From contig CAWBZB010000003.1 of the NCBI GenBank assembly GCA_963793105.1, positions 434,001-498,000 of the forward strand: a stretch of DNA of 64,000 nt. Direction: 5' to 3'. The stretch comes from UBA10649 sp963793105. Its GTDB lineage: Bacteria > Actinomycetota > Actinomycetes > S36-B12. Positions 1 through 7,175 of the stretch are shown here, piece after piece. How positions within the stretch are numbered: the first letter of the stretch is position 1; each line of letters opens with the position of its first letter. Below the pieces are notes generated by a model. The model saw nothing but the letters and a program-made list of their open reading frames with translations. It was not told the DNA's origin and did not search any database. The position numbers and the translations under genes are program-made.

Positions 1-35
1 GGCAATCTCATCGAGGAGCGCAGGTCACGCTGCAT
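1..35 (-). CDS. possible 5' end of a HepT-like partner (partial)
   Basis: An ATG at 35 reads leftward out of the window as MQRDLRSSMRL and overlaps the 3' end of the nucleotidyltransferase gene by 11 bp. HepT (DUF86) proteins are the usual partners of MNT-domain antitoxins and often start with a similar basic/acidic dipeptide. With only eleven codons visible this is a guess from position, not from sequence. Confidence 0.25.
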   Translation of the reverse strand, partial: MQRDLRSSMRL

Positions 36-321
36 AGACGACCTTCGCTTCCGACAGGACGGTGTCCCTGAGCCGGTGGTGCAGGGCCCGCTTGGCCACC
101 AGATCCACAGGTCGGCCCAGGACCTGCTCCAACTCATCGGAGAGGTCGTTGATCGCCCACCCGAGGTGCACGCCGTCCCGAAGGACGTACAGGACGTCGA
201 TGTCGCTGTCCGGGGTGAGTCGTCCGGAGGCAGCCGACCCAAAGACCGAGAGCTCGGCGACGCCGAAGCGCTCGCACACCGCCTCGAGGGCAGCGACGTC
301 AACGCCCTCCAACTCCGTCAT
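25..321 (-). CDS. MNT-domain nucleotidyltransferase (MntA-like antitoxin)
   Basis: A 98-residue minimal nucleotidyltransferase. It carries the pol-beta fold signature: G28-S29, then S39-D40-I41-D42 holding two metal-binding aspartates, and a third acidic residue at about D73 in a VDLV strand. In MntA/HepT toxin-antitoxin pairs this enzyme AMPylates the HEPN ribonuclease HepT and silences it; the partner would lie just left of the window. The length fits a stand-alone MNT domain. The ATG at 321 is preceded by TATCTT with a 6-nt gap, so the transcript is probably leaderless. It lies outside the tRNA-bounded island but next to traces of a second integration event, so it may be mobile cargo. Confidence 0.8.
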   Translation of the reverse strand: MTELEGVDVAALEAVCERFGVAELSVFGSAASGRLTPDSDIDVLYVLRDGVHLGWAINDLSDELEQVLGRPVDLVAKRALHHRLRDTVLSEAKVVYAA

Positions 322-333
322 AGCGCCAAGATA
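322..333 (-). promoter_or_regulatory. leaderless-type -10 box for the MNT gene
   Basis: On the minus strand TATCTT (328-333) ends 6 nt before the ATG at 321, which places the +1 at or next to the start codon. No Shine-Dalgarno sequence is visible. The same spacing recurs at many genes in this window. Confidence 0.45.
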
Positions 334-361
334 GCGCGCGCATGCGTGCCAGCATCAGTGC

Positions 362-706
362 GTGACCACCCATTCGATGCCAGAGACCGACCTGGCTCGC
401 ATCCGGAAGTGGGCGGCCGCCACCTTCCCCGACATGCCAGGTGTCGACCTTCGCATCGCGCTCGAGATCGATGGCCGCCACGTCACCGTCGTCGAACTCC
501 GCCCACCGTGGGACAACAAGGATTCCCCCGAGTGGGTGTCGGAACCGGTCGCCCGGCTGACCTACGTCACGTCCCGGAAGGCCTGGAACCTGACCATCCC
601 CACCTGGGACGGCCACTACAGGCGATATCGCCCCCTTCCCACTGGGCCTCTAGATGATCTGCTGATCGAGATCGACCAGGACCCCACCTTCATCATCTGG
701 GGATAA
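362..706 (+). CDS. DUF3024-family protein
   Basis: A 114-residue protein of unknown function. The pattern PPW, then E-W..PVARL.YV, a Trp-rich strand, and a C-terminal DLL.EID.DPT.I.WG is typical of DUF3024 proteins, which occur as single small genes in actinobacteria. The start used is GTG at 362; the ATG at 377 is an alternative. No ribosome binding site is obvious. It is divergent from the nucleotidyltransferase. A hairpin follows about 40 nt after the stop. Confidence 0.7.
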   Translation: MTTHSMPETDLARIRKWAAATFPDMPGVDLRIALEIDGRHVTVVELRPPWDNKDSPEWVSEPVARLTYVTSRKAWNLTIPTWDGHYRRYRPLPTGPLDDLLIEIDQDPTFIIWG

Positions 707-742
707 CCCGCGGACACTGTGCACGTGGCCAGCGAGTCAGCA

Positions 743-775
743 TTGGACCCCCGTACGCCCGGTGCGTGGGTCCAA
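743..775 (+). terminator. hairpin after the DUF3024 gene
   Basis: TTGGACCC (743-750) pairs with GGGTCCAA (768-775), extended by ACGC/GCGT with a 4-nt bulge. There is no clear T-run. Confidence 0.45.
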
Positions 776-978
776 GGGGCCAGGAGGAGTGGAATCCGAG
801 GGCCGAGGGGCCTATTGCCGACCGGATCTCCGGCTGTGCTGGCCCTCTCCAACGGATTCCGTACGGCTTGCCCGTTCTACTGCCCTTTCCCAATCGGACA
901 GAAGGGGCAAAGGAGGGGCAACTCCGCAGCCGTCAGATTCCGAGACCTCTGAAAGTCGTTGCGCTGCAACCACTATTC
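776..978. other. non-coding flank with integrase arm-like repeats
   Basis: No supportable gene. Two direct GGGGCAA heptamers lie at 904-910 and 915-921, 11 bp apart, a layout typical of tyrosine-integrase arm sites. The stretch 946-970 resembles 4201-4224, the sequence immediately beside the intact tRNA-Thr. Both observations suggest this is the end of another integrated element, or what remains of one, extending leftward. Confidence 0.5.
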
Positions 979-1022
979 GGAGCCGCCTCGGGGATTTGAA
1001 CCCCGGACCTACGCATTACGAG
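979..1022 (-). repeat. left attachment-site copy (tRNA-Thr 3' half)
   Basis: Identical over 44 bp to 4236-4279. It covers the tRNA from the anticodon loop to the discriminator base. Identity stops at 1023, inside the anticodon stem-loop, as expected for an att core. Confidence 0.8.
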
Positions 1023-1119
1023 ACAACTTCCCACCCTCACGGCCATGAGGGAAACTCAGTGATACCAAGCGCTTTCGTCCCATACAGACCTCTCCAGACG
1101 ACTGCAGATCACTGGACTT

Positions 1120-1138
1120 GGGGCTAGCCGTGGGGCTA
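1120..1138 (+). repeat. GGGGCTA arm-like direct repeats (left)
   Basis: GGGGCTA occurs at 1120-1126 and 1132-1138, 12 bp apart, about 100 bp inside the left att copy. The same heptamer appears near the right att copy. Confidence 0.45.
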
Positions 1139-1299
1139 CGAATCGCCCTCAGGTCGCCGGGTCCTTCGCCTGGACCTACGCACCACCGATGCGTACGTCA
1201 GGTGTCCATACTCGCGATCGATCGGCCTTCGACTCCCAGGTGGCCGATCAGGCGGGTGAGGGCCGACGTGGCGGATTGGCGGCGGCCCTCGGCACACGG

Positions 1300-1929
1300 C
1301 TATGCCGACGCGTGGTGGGGTTCGCCTGCCGTTCGATCAGAGACGATCGGGGCCACGCGACGAGAGGTCACGCCGGCGATGGCAACCGCGGCCCCGATGA
1401 TGACCTCGTAGACCGGCCCATCGACGGGCAGAGGGACAAGGGTCACGACGCCTGCGGCGATGAGGGCCCAGCCCACAGGCCTCGGGAAGACCCGCGCCCG
1501 CAGAGTTGCTACGCCCAGGACGATGAAGGTTGCGTTCATCAGCCATGCCGAGAGGAAGGCCGCGTCAAGGCGTGGGTCTTGCACCGTGCCGTCCAGTACA
1601 CCGGGTGAGCCGGTGGCGAGCACGCCAGACACGAACAGGTCCGCCCACATCCAGCCGGACTGCAGCACCATGTTGACGATGACGAGGACGTAGGCGACCA
1701 GCCCGAGCCGGCCCGAACGATCAGCTTCGCGAACGTATACAGCGGTTAGCCCCACGATGATGCCGACCGCCCCGGCGAGGCGCAGGCCGGCCGAGACCAT
1801 GAAGGTCCCGGAGGTCACTTGGATTGAGAACGCATCCGGGGGCAACGTGAGTGACAGGGCGGAACCGGCAGCGAGAAGCAGGCCGCCGGCGATTAGCGCC
1901 AGGTAGCCAAATGACAGGAAACGTTGCAT
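1300..1929 (-). CDS. DUF4386-like integral membrane protein
   Basis: A 209-residue hydrophobic protein with about six predicted membrane spans. These include an N-terminal helix (FGYLALIAGGLLLAAGSALS), one near residue 45, and a C-terminal pair. The overall plan resembles DUF4386 family proteins of unknown function. The ATG at 1929 is chosen over a longer upstream frame because AAGGGAG lies 7-8 nt before it. It is transcribed away from the adjacent histidine kinase across a 156-bp gap, so the two-component system could regulate it; that is inference from position only. Confidence 0.6.
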   Translation of the reverse strand: MQRFLSFGYLALIAGGLLLAAGSALSLTLPPDAFSIQVTSGTFMVSAGLRLAGAVGIIVGLTAVYVREADRSGRLGLVAYVLVIVNMVLQSGWMWADLFVSGVLATGSPGVLDGTVQDPRLDAAFLSAWLMNATFIVLGVATLRARVFPRPVGWALIAAGVVTLVPLPVDGPVYEVIIGAAVAIAGVTSRRVAPIVSDRTAGEPHHASA

Positions 1930-2073
1930 GACGACTCCCTTGGTGGTGGCCGGTGCTCGAGCGCACCGAAGCGACTCCGTCGACGCTACGGGCGCCGCCG
2001 ACTCTCGTCGTCTGCCCGTGGGGATGCTTTCGCCTATGCCGTCGGACAGATGCGGACGCACCCTTCCGCTGCC

Positions 2074-2085
2074 TATCCTCACCAG
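2074..2085 (+). promoter_or_regulatory. leaderless-type -10 box for the histidine kinase
   Basis: TATCCT (2074-2079) ends 6 nt before the ATG at 2086. This supports that start over the in-frame ATG at 2050. Confidence 0.45.
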
Positions 2086-3204
2086 ATGAGGGTGAGCACG
2101 CGCAGGCTGGCGTTCGACGTGGCGATCGCGGTCGCGCTCGGCGGCTACGCCTTCGCGAGCGGTCTCACTTCGACGGATTACCCGGAACCAGGGATGGCGA
2201 CGGCCCTGCTCGCGGGCGGATCAGGCCTTTCCCTGGCCCTGCGTCGGATTCGACCGACGCAGGGCTTCGCGCTGTCCATCGGACTGCTGACCGCCACGGC
2301 CCTGGTCCTGGGTCCCTTCCAGGCGGGCAGTTCGGTGCTGATCGCGATCGTCGCATGCTTCTCGGCCATCGAGTATGGCGTGAGCTGGTGGGTGTTCTCT
2401 GCTCTCGTCGGAGCCTTCGCCCTCGCGGACAATCGCGGTGCCATGCCCGAGGCGCTAGGCGGTGTCGCCTTCGTGGTGATCCTTCTGGCGATGTCGGGGG
2501 CCGGCGGCTACCTCGTGCGGCGCCTGCGGCAGCTGTCGGCGGCCAACGCGGCCCTTCGCGAACTCGTTGAGATGCAGTCGGCCGCCGCGACCCGGGCCGC
2601 GGTCGACGAGGAGCGTCAGCGCGTAGCGCGCGAGCTCCATGACATCCTCTCGCACAGCCTGGGCGTGGTCGTCTTGCAGACCGGAGCCGCCGAGCACGCG
2701 TGGAATTCCGATCCTGCGAGCGCCCGCGAGGCCCTGCTCGCGGCCCGGGCGACGTCGCTCGAGGCTATCGATCAGCTTCGCACCTTGCTTAGTGTCGTCC
2801 GTGACGACCCGACGGCTGAGCGCAGCCCGATCCCGGGGATCGACGATCTGCCAGCCCTGGCCGCGCGCACCACGGCTGCGGGATTCCCCGTCGACTTCCA
2901 GGCCGTCGGCGTGCCGCGCCCTGTGCCCCCGCAGATCCAGGCGTCGCTCTTTCGGGTCGCACAGGAGGGGATCTCCAACGCCTTGAAGCACTCGGGGTCC
3001 GCGGGCTGCCGGATCCGCCTCGAGTACCTGACCGACACGGTCGTCGTCGAGGTCGTCGACGGCGGCGGGTCGGCGGCCGCCGGAGCCGGATCGCGCCTGG
3101 GTCTGGTGGGTGTCCGCGAGCGTGCCCATCTGTTCGGCGGAAACGTCGAGGCGGGGCCGATCGCCACCGGCGGCTGGCGGCTCAAGGTGGCCTTCCCCTC
3201 GTGA
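2086..3204 (+). CDS. NarL/DesK-type sensor histidine kinase
   Basis: A 372-residue membrane kinase. Residues 1-140 hold several hydrophobic segments (sensor region without a recognisable domain), followed by a short coiled stretch. The HisKA_3 dimerisation domain has the phospho-acceptor H185 in RELHDILSHS. The HATPase domain shows an N-box (QEGISNALKHS) and a late G-box (RLGLVGVRERA). It autophosphorylates on His and passes the phosphate to the response regulator encoded next, whose start overlaps its stop (GTGA). The signal sensed is unknown. It is cargo of the tRNA-Thr island. Confidence 0.9.
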   Translation: MRVSTRRLAFDVAIAVALGGYAFASGLTSTDYPEPGMATALLAGGSGLSLALRRIRPTQGFALSIGLLTATALVLGPFQAGSSVLIAIVACFSAIEYGVSWWVFSALVGAFALADNRGAMPEALGGVAFVVILLAMSGAGGYLVRRLRQLSAANAALRELVEMQSAAATRAAVDEERQRVARELHDILSHSLGVVVLQTGAAEHAWNSDPASAREALLAARATSLEAIDQLRTLLSVVRDDPTAERSPIPGIDDLPALAARTTAAGFPVDFQAVGVPRPVPPQIQASLFRVAQEGISNALKHSGSAGCRIRLEYLTDTVVVEVVDGGGSAAAGAGSRLGLVGVRERAHLFGGNVEAGPIATGGWRLKVAFPS

Positions 3205-3857
3205 TCCGCGTACTCCTGGCCGACGACCAGGCGATCGTCCGAACGGGACTGCGCACTCTCCTCGGCGCCGAGCCGGACATCGTGGTCGTCGGCGAGGCGG
3301 CACACGGGAATGCCGTTCTCGCGATGCTGGACCAGACACTGCCCGACGTGATCCTCATGGACATCCGCATGCCCGGCCTCGATGGCATCGCCACCACCAC
3401 GGAGGTCGTGCGCATGGGGTCCCCTGCACGGGTCTGCATCCTCACGACCTATGGAGTCGACGAGTACGTGTACGACGCACTTGCTGCCGGTGCCTCGGGA
3501 TTCCTGCTGAAGACCGATGCGCCCGCCCGGATCGTCACGACGATCCGGGCCATCGCGGACGGGGAGTTTGCGCTGGGCACCGACACGACGGCGCGGCTCA
3601 TCGAGCGCTACCTCAACGGCCAACGCCCTACCCGAGGCCCCCGCGACCCGCTCGCCCACCTGACCGCACGCGAGCGGGACGTGTTCAGAGCCCTGGCAGA
3701 GGGCCTGAGCAACGCCGAGATAGCCGACCGGCTCTTCGTCGGCGAGGGCACCGTCAAGACCCACGTTGCGCGCATCCTGATGAAGCTCGACCTGCGGGAT
3801 CGTGTTCAGGTCGTGGTATTCGCCCACCGGCACGGGCTCGCCGACCCGAGGGGCTGA
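3201..3857 (+). CDS. NarL/FixJ-family response regulator
   Basis: A 218-residue regulator. The receiver domain spans about residues 1-120 with acidic pocket D8-D9, phospho-acceptor D54 (in LMDIRMPG) and conserved K near 104. The LuxR-type helix-turn-helix spans about 150-212 (LTARERDVFRALAEG, then GTVKTHVARIL). The GTG start at 3201 overlaps the kinase stop by 4 bp, so the two are co-translated partners. Likely targets are its own locus and the divergent DUF4386 gene; no binding site can be assigned. Confidence 0.92.
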   Translation: MIRVLLADDQAIVRTGLRTLLGAEPDIVVVGEAAHGNAVLAMLDQTLPDVILMDIRMPGLDGIATTTEVVRMGSPARVCILTTYGVDEYVYDALAAGASGFLLKTDAPARIVTTIRAIADGEFALGTDTTARLIERYLNGQRPTRGPRDPLAHLTARERDVFRALAEGLSNAEIADRLFVGEGTVKTHVARILMKLDLRDRVQVVVFAHRHGLADPRG

Positions 3858-4235
3858 CCCCCTACGCAACTTGGTCCGCGCGGAACTTGGCCCTCGCGTC
3901 TTCGAAGGTGCTGCTGGCGTCGCCCTGGGATGTCCGAACTCGGCCGTGACTTTCTCGGTGCGGATTTGAACCTACGCATAGCCCGTGCGTTTCCACGGCG
4001 ACAAGCGGCTCGAGTGCCGCCCGAACGCGTCTCATCGACGTCGAGCTGCAGTTCGTTCGTGCTTGTGGGGCTAGAAATAGCCCTATGGGCCACTTGAGTG
4101 TCCGAATTGTGCATCCGGGCCGACGAATCGTCGGGGTCAAAAGTGGGCTTTTCCTGGGGCTAAGACCCGATTCGGACATATGTCAGGGATGGAACGGAAT
4201 CCTCGAAATGCGTTGTGCTGCAACACCTTTCACGT
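3858..4235. other. non-coding right end of the island
   Basis: No supportable gene. GGGGCTA heptamers lie at 4067-4073 and 4156-4162; the first forms a small hairpin with TAGCCC at 4078-4083. A degraded tRNA-like stretch is seen around 3961-3990. Sequence 4201-4224 resembles 946-970. Confidence 0.5.
4067..4162 (+). repeat. GGGGCTA arm-like repeats (right)
   Basis: Two direct copies of GGGGCTA at 4067-4073 and 4156-4162, matching the pair beside the left att copy. Confidence 0.45.
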
Positions 4236-4279
4236 GGAGCCGCCTCGGGGATTTGAACCCCGGACCTACGCATTACGAG
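4236..4279 (-). repeat. right attachment-site copy inside the intact tRNA-Thr
   Basis: The 44-bp sequence shared exactly with 979-1022. It lies within the 3' half of the functional tRNA gene plus two bases beyond it. Confidence 0.8.
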
Positions 4280-4309
4280 TGCGTTGCTCTACCCCTGAGC
4301 TAAGGCGGC
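4238..4309 (-). tRNA. tRNA-Thr (CGT anticodon)
   Basis: 72-nt cloverleaf. The acceptor stem GCCGCCT/AGGCGGC is fully paired with discriminator T. The anticodon stem ACGCA/TGCGT closes loop CTCGTAA, giving anticodon CGT (Thr). The T-arm carries GGTTCAAATCC. CCA is not encoded. The 3' half is the integration target of the adjacent island. Confidence 0.95.
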
Positions 4310-4466
4310 GCGCTTCCCACGTGGTTCCTTGCGGCCTTCGTCGGAAGCCTGCACATGCTACAAGGTCACGCGCGACAGGCCGAACGCGCGCACCCCATCG
4401 TCATGGAGACCTCCCGTGATGTACTGGACGCACAGACGGAAACCGATCACCCCGTGAGGAGAACCC

Positions 4467-5994
4467 GTGCTGAACCACGCCCACACACCCCGGAACCCCC
4501 TGAGAATGCTCGTCTTCGCGGTGGTGGCCGCCTTGGGAGTGGGCGGGTTGGTCGGGGTGGCCAGCCCCGCCAGTGCCCAGGAATCAGTGGACCTGACGGT
4601 CCTCAGTGGCACCGTGGGGGTGCCTCAGACGGTGGCCGCCACCGTCTCCTCCACCGAGATCGGCTCTCCGCCCGGTGTCGTGAACTTCACCGCGTCCGGG
4701 AAGGCCATCGGCTCCCAGAAGGTCGGCGGGGAGCTCGGGAGCAAGGCCGAGGTCTCGTGGACTCCGGAGGCGGCGGGCACCATCCCCGTCGTTGCCACGT
4801 TCGTCCCCGACAGCGGAACCGAGGCGGTCGACAGTGAGGACGTGAGCATCGCGAACGTCGACACCGTCACGACGACGGCCACCCCGGGGACGGCGACGAC
4901 CTCCACGTCAATCTCGCTCGCCGCGACCGTGCGTGCCACCGTGGGGCAGTACGCCCCCACCGGGAACGTCACGTTCTACCTCAAGGACGGATCGGCGATT
5001 GGTACCAGCCGCCTCACGGCCGCGGGAGTAGCCACGATCAAGTACACGACCCCCGCCAAGGTAGGCACGATCACGGTGTATGCGGTCTATGCGGGCGACT
5101 CCAGCGCGAAGACATCGCGCAGCTCCGAGGACGCCATCAAGATCACGGCGAAGGCCTCCACCGTCTCCCTGATCGTCCCGCAGACGAACTACGTGAACAC
5201 CGGGGTGGTTCTCACTGCCAAGGTCGACCCCTCGACTGCCACGGGCACGGTTGAGTTCTTCGTGAGCAACAAGTCCCTCGGCACGTCGAATGTCGCGAAG
5301 GGCTTCGCCGTCCGCACATGGGTCCCAACTGCGACCGGCACCTTCACCCTGACCGCCAAGTACAGCGGCGGCATCCGGCGTCGACCCGGGAACGGCGACG
5401 AACAAGGTGACCGTCCTCGCTCAGTTGAAGACGGACCAGATCACCGTGGACCCGGTGGGGTCAGCGGGCATCTGGGTGCCGGGATCGACGATCACCCTCT
5501 CCAACGGGGCACGCGTCGCCCTCGCTGTGTCCAGCGCATCTCGGCTGAAGGTCTCCCTGAAGGTTCTCGGACCGTGCAGCCTGGACGCCTCGACCCTGCA
5601 GATCAACGGCGTGGGGGCAGCATGCACGCTCACCGCGAGCACCGTCGGCGGCAATGGCTACGCCCCCGTCACGCAGACCTACAAGGTGCTGCCCGCCCCC
5701 GGTGCACAGACCGCGCGGGTTCTCGCCCCGACGTCCGGCTACTACGCGCGCGGCTCGCGCCTGAAGCTCAGCAGGATGGCCTCCACCACGAACATCGGGC
5801 AGCAGGTGACCTGGCGCGTCACCAAGGGCAGTGTCACCAAGAAGGGCAAGAAGCGCTGCAAGGTGTACAACACCAAGAAGCTGTTCAAGGTCAAGCTGAA
5901 GAAGCGCGGCAAGTGCCGGGTCATCGGGTCTGCTCCGGCCGTGCCGGGTCAGTGGGATCGGTTCGTCGTCAAGCGGACGTACCGCGCCCGGTAG
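4467..5994 (+). pseudogene. secreted Ig-like repeat protein, frameshifted
   Basis: Starts at GTG 4467 behind GTGAGGAG. It has a classic signal peptide (basic N-terminus, hydrophobic core, cleavage after ASA near residue 37). About three bacterial Ig-like (Big_5-type) repeats follow at roughly residues 40-300, with recurring G.V.F motifs and a 'TAKYSG'-type end. At about 5369 the frame shifts by +1; reading resumes in the next frame through ASGVDPGTATNK to a stop at 5994, with a Lys-rich C-terminal domain (KKGKKRCKVYNTKK). Removing one base restores about 508 continuous residues. Likely a cell-surface adhesin or wall-interacting protein; no anchor motif is seen. No neighbour suggests a more specific role. 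Confidence 0.65.
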
Positions 5995-5999
5995 GGCGA

Positions 6000-6012
6000 T
6001 ACGGTCCAACCC
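6000..6012 (+). promoter_or_regulatory. leaderless-type -10 box for the deaminase
   Basis: TACGGT (6000-6005) ends 7 nt before the ATG at 6013. The same hexamer and spacing drive the hydrolase gene starting at 10407. Confidence 0.4.
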
Positions 6013-7044
6013 ATGACGGTCTCCGCCGACGCAACTGCGTTCGTGGCGGGCCTTCCCAAGGCTGAGCTGCATATTCACATGCAGGGAGCTGCCTCGGTGG
6101 AGACCGTCCTGGGCTTGTCCCGTCGCTACCCCGACGTCGGGCTTCCGCAGGACGAGTGGGGGCTTCGCGCCTTCTACCGCTTCACCGATTTCGCCAACTT
6201 CATCGACGTCTACGTCGCGGTGAGCCGCCTGGTGCGCACCGAGGACGACGTCTACGACCTGGCGGTGGGTCTTGGCCGTGATCTCGCGGCCACGAACGTC
6301 CGCTACGCCGAGGTCACCGTCACCCCGGACAGCCACCTCGCGGTCGGGATCGCCCCCGATGCGCTTGCCGACGCGCTGTCGCGCGGACGTCGCGACGCGC
6401 TCTCGACGTCGGGCGTCGAGCTCGCTTGGGTCTTCGACATCGACGGGGAGTTCGGGCATGCGTCCGGCGAGCGAGCTATCGACTGGGCGGAGCGTCACCT
6501 GCCGGACGGGAGCATCGGGTTCGGGCTCGGCGGACCAGAGGCAGGCATCGCGCGCGCCGACTTCGCCGACGCCTTCCGGCGCGCGCGCGACATCGGGCTG
6601 CGCAGTCTGCCCCACGCTGGCGAGACCGTCGGGCCCGATCAGATCTGGGCCAGCATCGACTCGCTCGGCGCTGAGCGGATCGGTCACGGCATCTCTGCCG
6701 CCCAGGACCCGGTCCTGATGGATGCGCTGGTCGAGCGCGGCATCTCACTGGAGATCTGCCCGACGTCGAACATCCGGACCGGGGCGGTGGCGAGAATGGA
6801 CGATCATCCGTTCCGGGCACTACGCGAGTCGGGGGTCCGGGTGACCGTCAACACTGACGACCCGGGCATGTTCGACACTGACCTCAACCGCGAGTATCTC
6901 GTCGCGCACGAAGTCTTCGGACTTGACGTGCCCGAGCTGGCAGAGCTGGCACGGGAGTCAGTTCGAGCGTCATTCGCGCCCGAGGACACCCGCGTGAGGC
7001 TGCTTGCCGAGATCGACGCCTACGCAATCCCCGTCGAGGCGTGA
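6013..7044 (+). CDS. adenosine-deaminase-family amidohydrolase
   Basis: A 343-residue TIM-barrel metal-dependent hydrolase. Zinc ligands H20 and H22 sit in a HIHMQGA motif. H201 and catalytic E204 are in LPHAGET, the third metal-site histidine in IGHGISA, and the metal Asp at 282 in VNTDDPGMF. Members deaminate adenosine or related purine nucleosides such as 6-amino-6-deoxyfutalosine. The first motif is unusual because the family normally has Asp or Glu where this protein has Gln24, so substrate preference cannot be assumed. The gene stands alone, followed by a long palindrome. Confidence 0.85.
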   Translation: MTVSADATAFVAGLPKAELHIHMQGAASVETVLGLSRRYPDVGLPQDEWGLRAFYRFTDFANFIDVYVAVSRLVRTEDDVYDLAVGLGRDLAATNVRYAEVTVTPDSHLAVGIAPDALADALSRGRRDALSTSGVELAWVFDIDGEFGHASGERAIDWAERHLPDGSIGFGLGGPEAGIARADFADAFRRARDIGLRSLPHAGETVGPDQIWASIDSLGAERIGHGISAAQDPVLMDALVERGISLEICPTSNIRTGAVARMDDHPFRALRESGVRVTVNTDDPGMFDTDLNREYLVAHEVFGLDVPELAELARESVRASFAPEDTRVRLLAEIDAYAIPVEA

Positions 7045-7065
7045 GCCAGCCTTCCCTGCCCTCGC

Positions 7066-7123
7066 CGAGTGGCCAGTTGTTGCTGCTCCGGGGAACCCGG
7101 GAGCAGCAACAACTGGCCACTCG
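7066..7123. repeat. 58-bp palindrome between convergent genes
   Basis: Perfect 24-bp arms (CGAGTGGCCAGTTG... reading into TGCTGCTCC) around a short GC loop. It lies between the stops of the deaminase and the MFS gene and is the right size for a bidirectional terminator. No T-tract follows. Confidence 0.75.
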
Positions 7124-7175
7124 CGAAGGTAGGCAGGCGCGCGGGCGCGCGAACGTAGGCGGGCGCGCGGCGGTG

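Larger units (their letters stand above)
979..4279. mobile_element. small tRNA-Thr-integrated island, no integrase visible
   Basis: The segment is bounded by an exact 44-bp direct repeat, 979-1022 and 4236-4279. The right copy is the 3' half of an intact tRNA-Thr gene and the left copy is only the 3' half, the arrangement left by tyrosine-integrase insertion into a tRNA 3' end. Both inner flanks carry GGGGCTA heptamers (1120, 1132, 4067, 4156), probably integrase arm sites. Cargo is a DUF4386 membrane protein and a divergent two-component system. No integrase or excisionase is present, so the element is either a deletion derivative or one mobilised in trans. Confidence 0.65.

Noticed and set aside
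1160..1200. Possible tRNA-like GGACCTACGCA near the left arm repeats
   Set aside because: Eleven matching bases without any stem partner; too little to call.
3955..3995. A third tRNA-Thr-like fragment (GGATTTGAACC followed by CTACGCAT)
   Set aside because: Only about 20 scattered bases match and the T-stem is incomplete. It could be a worn att remnant but cannot be separated from chance; not counted as an att site.
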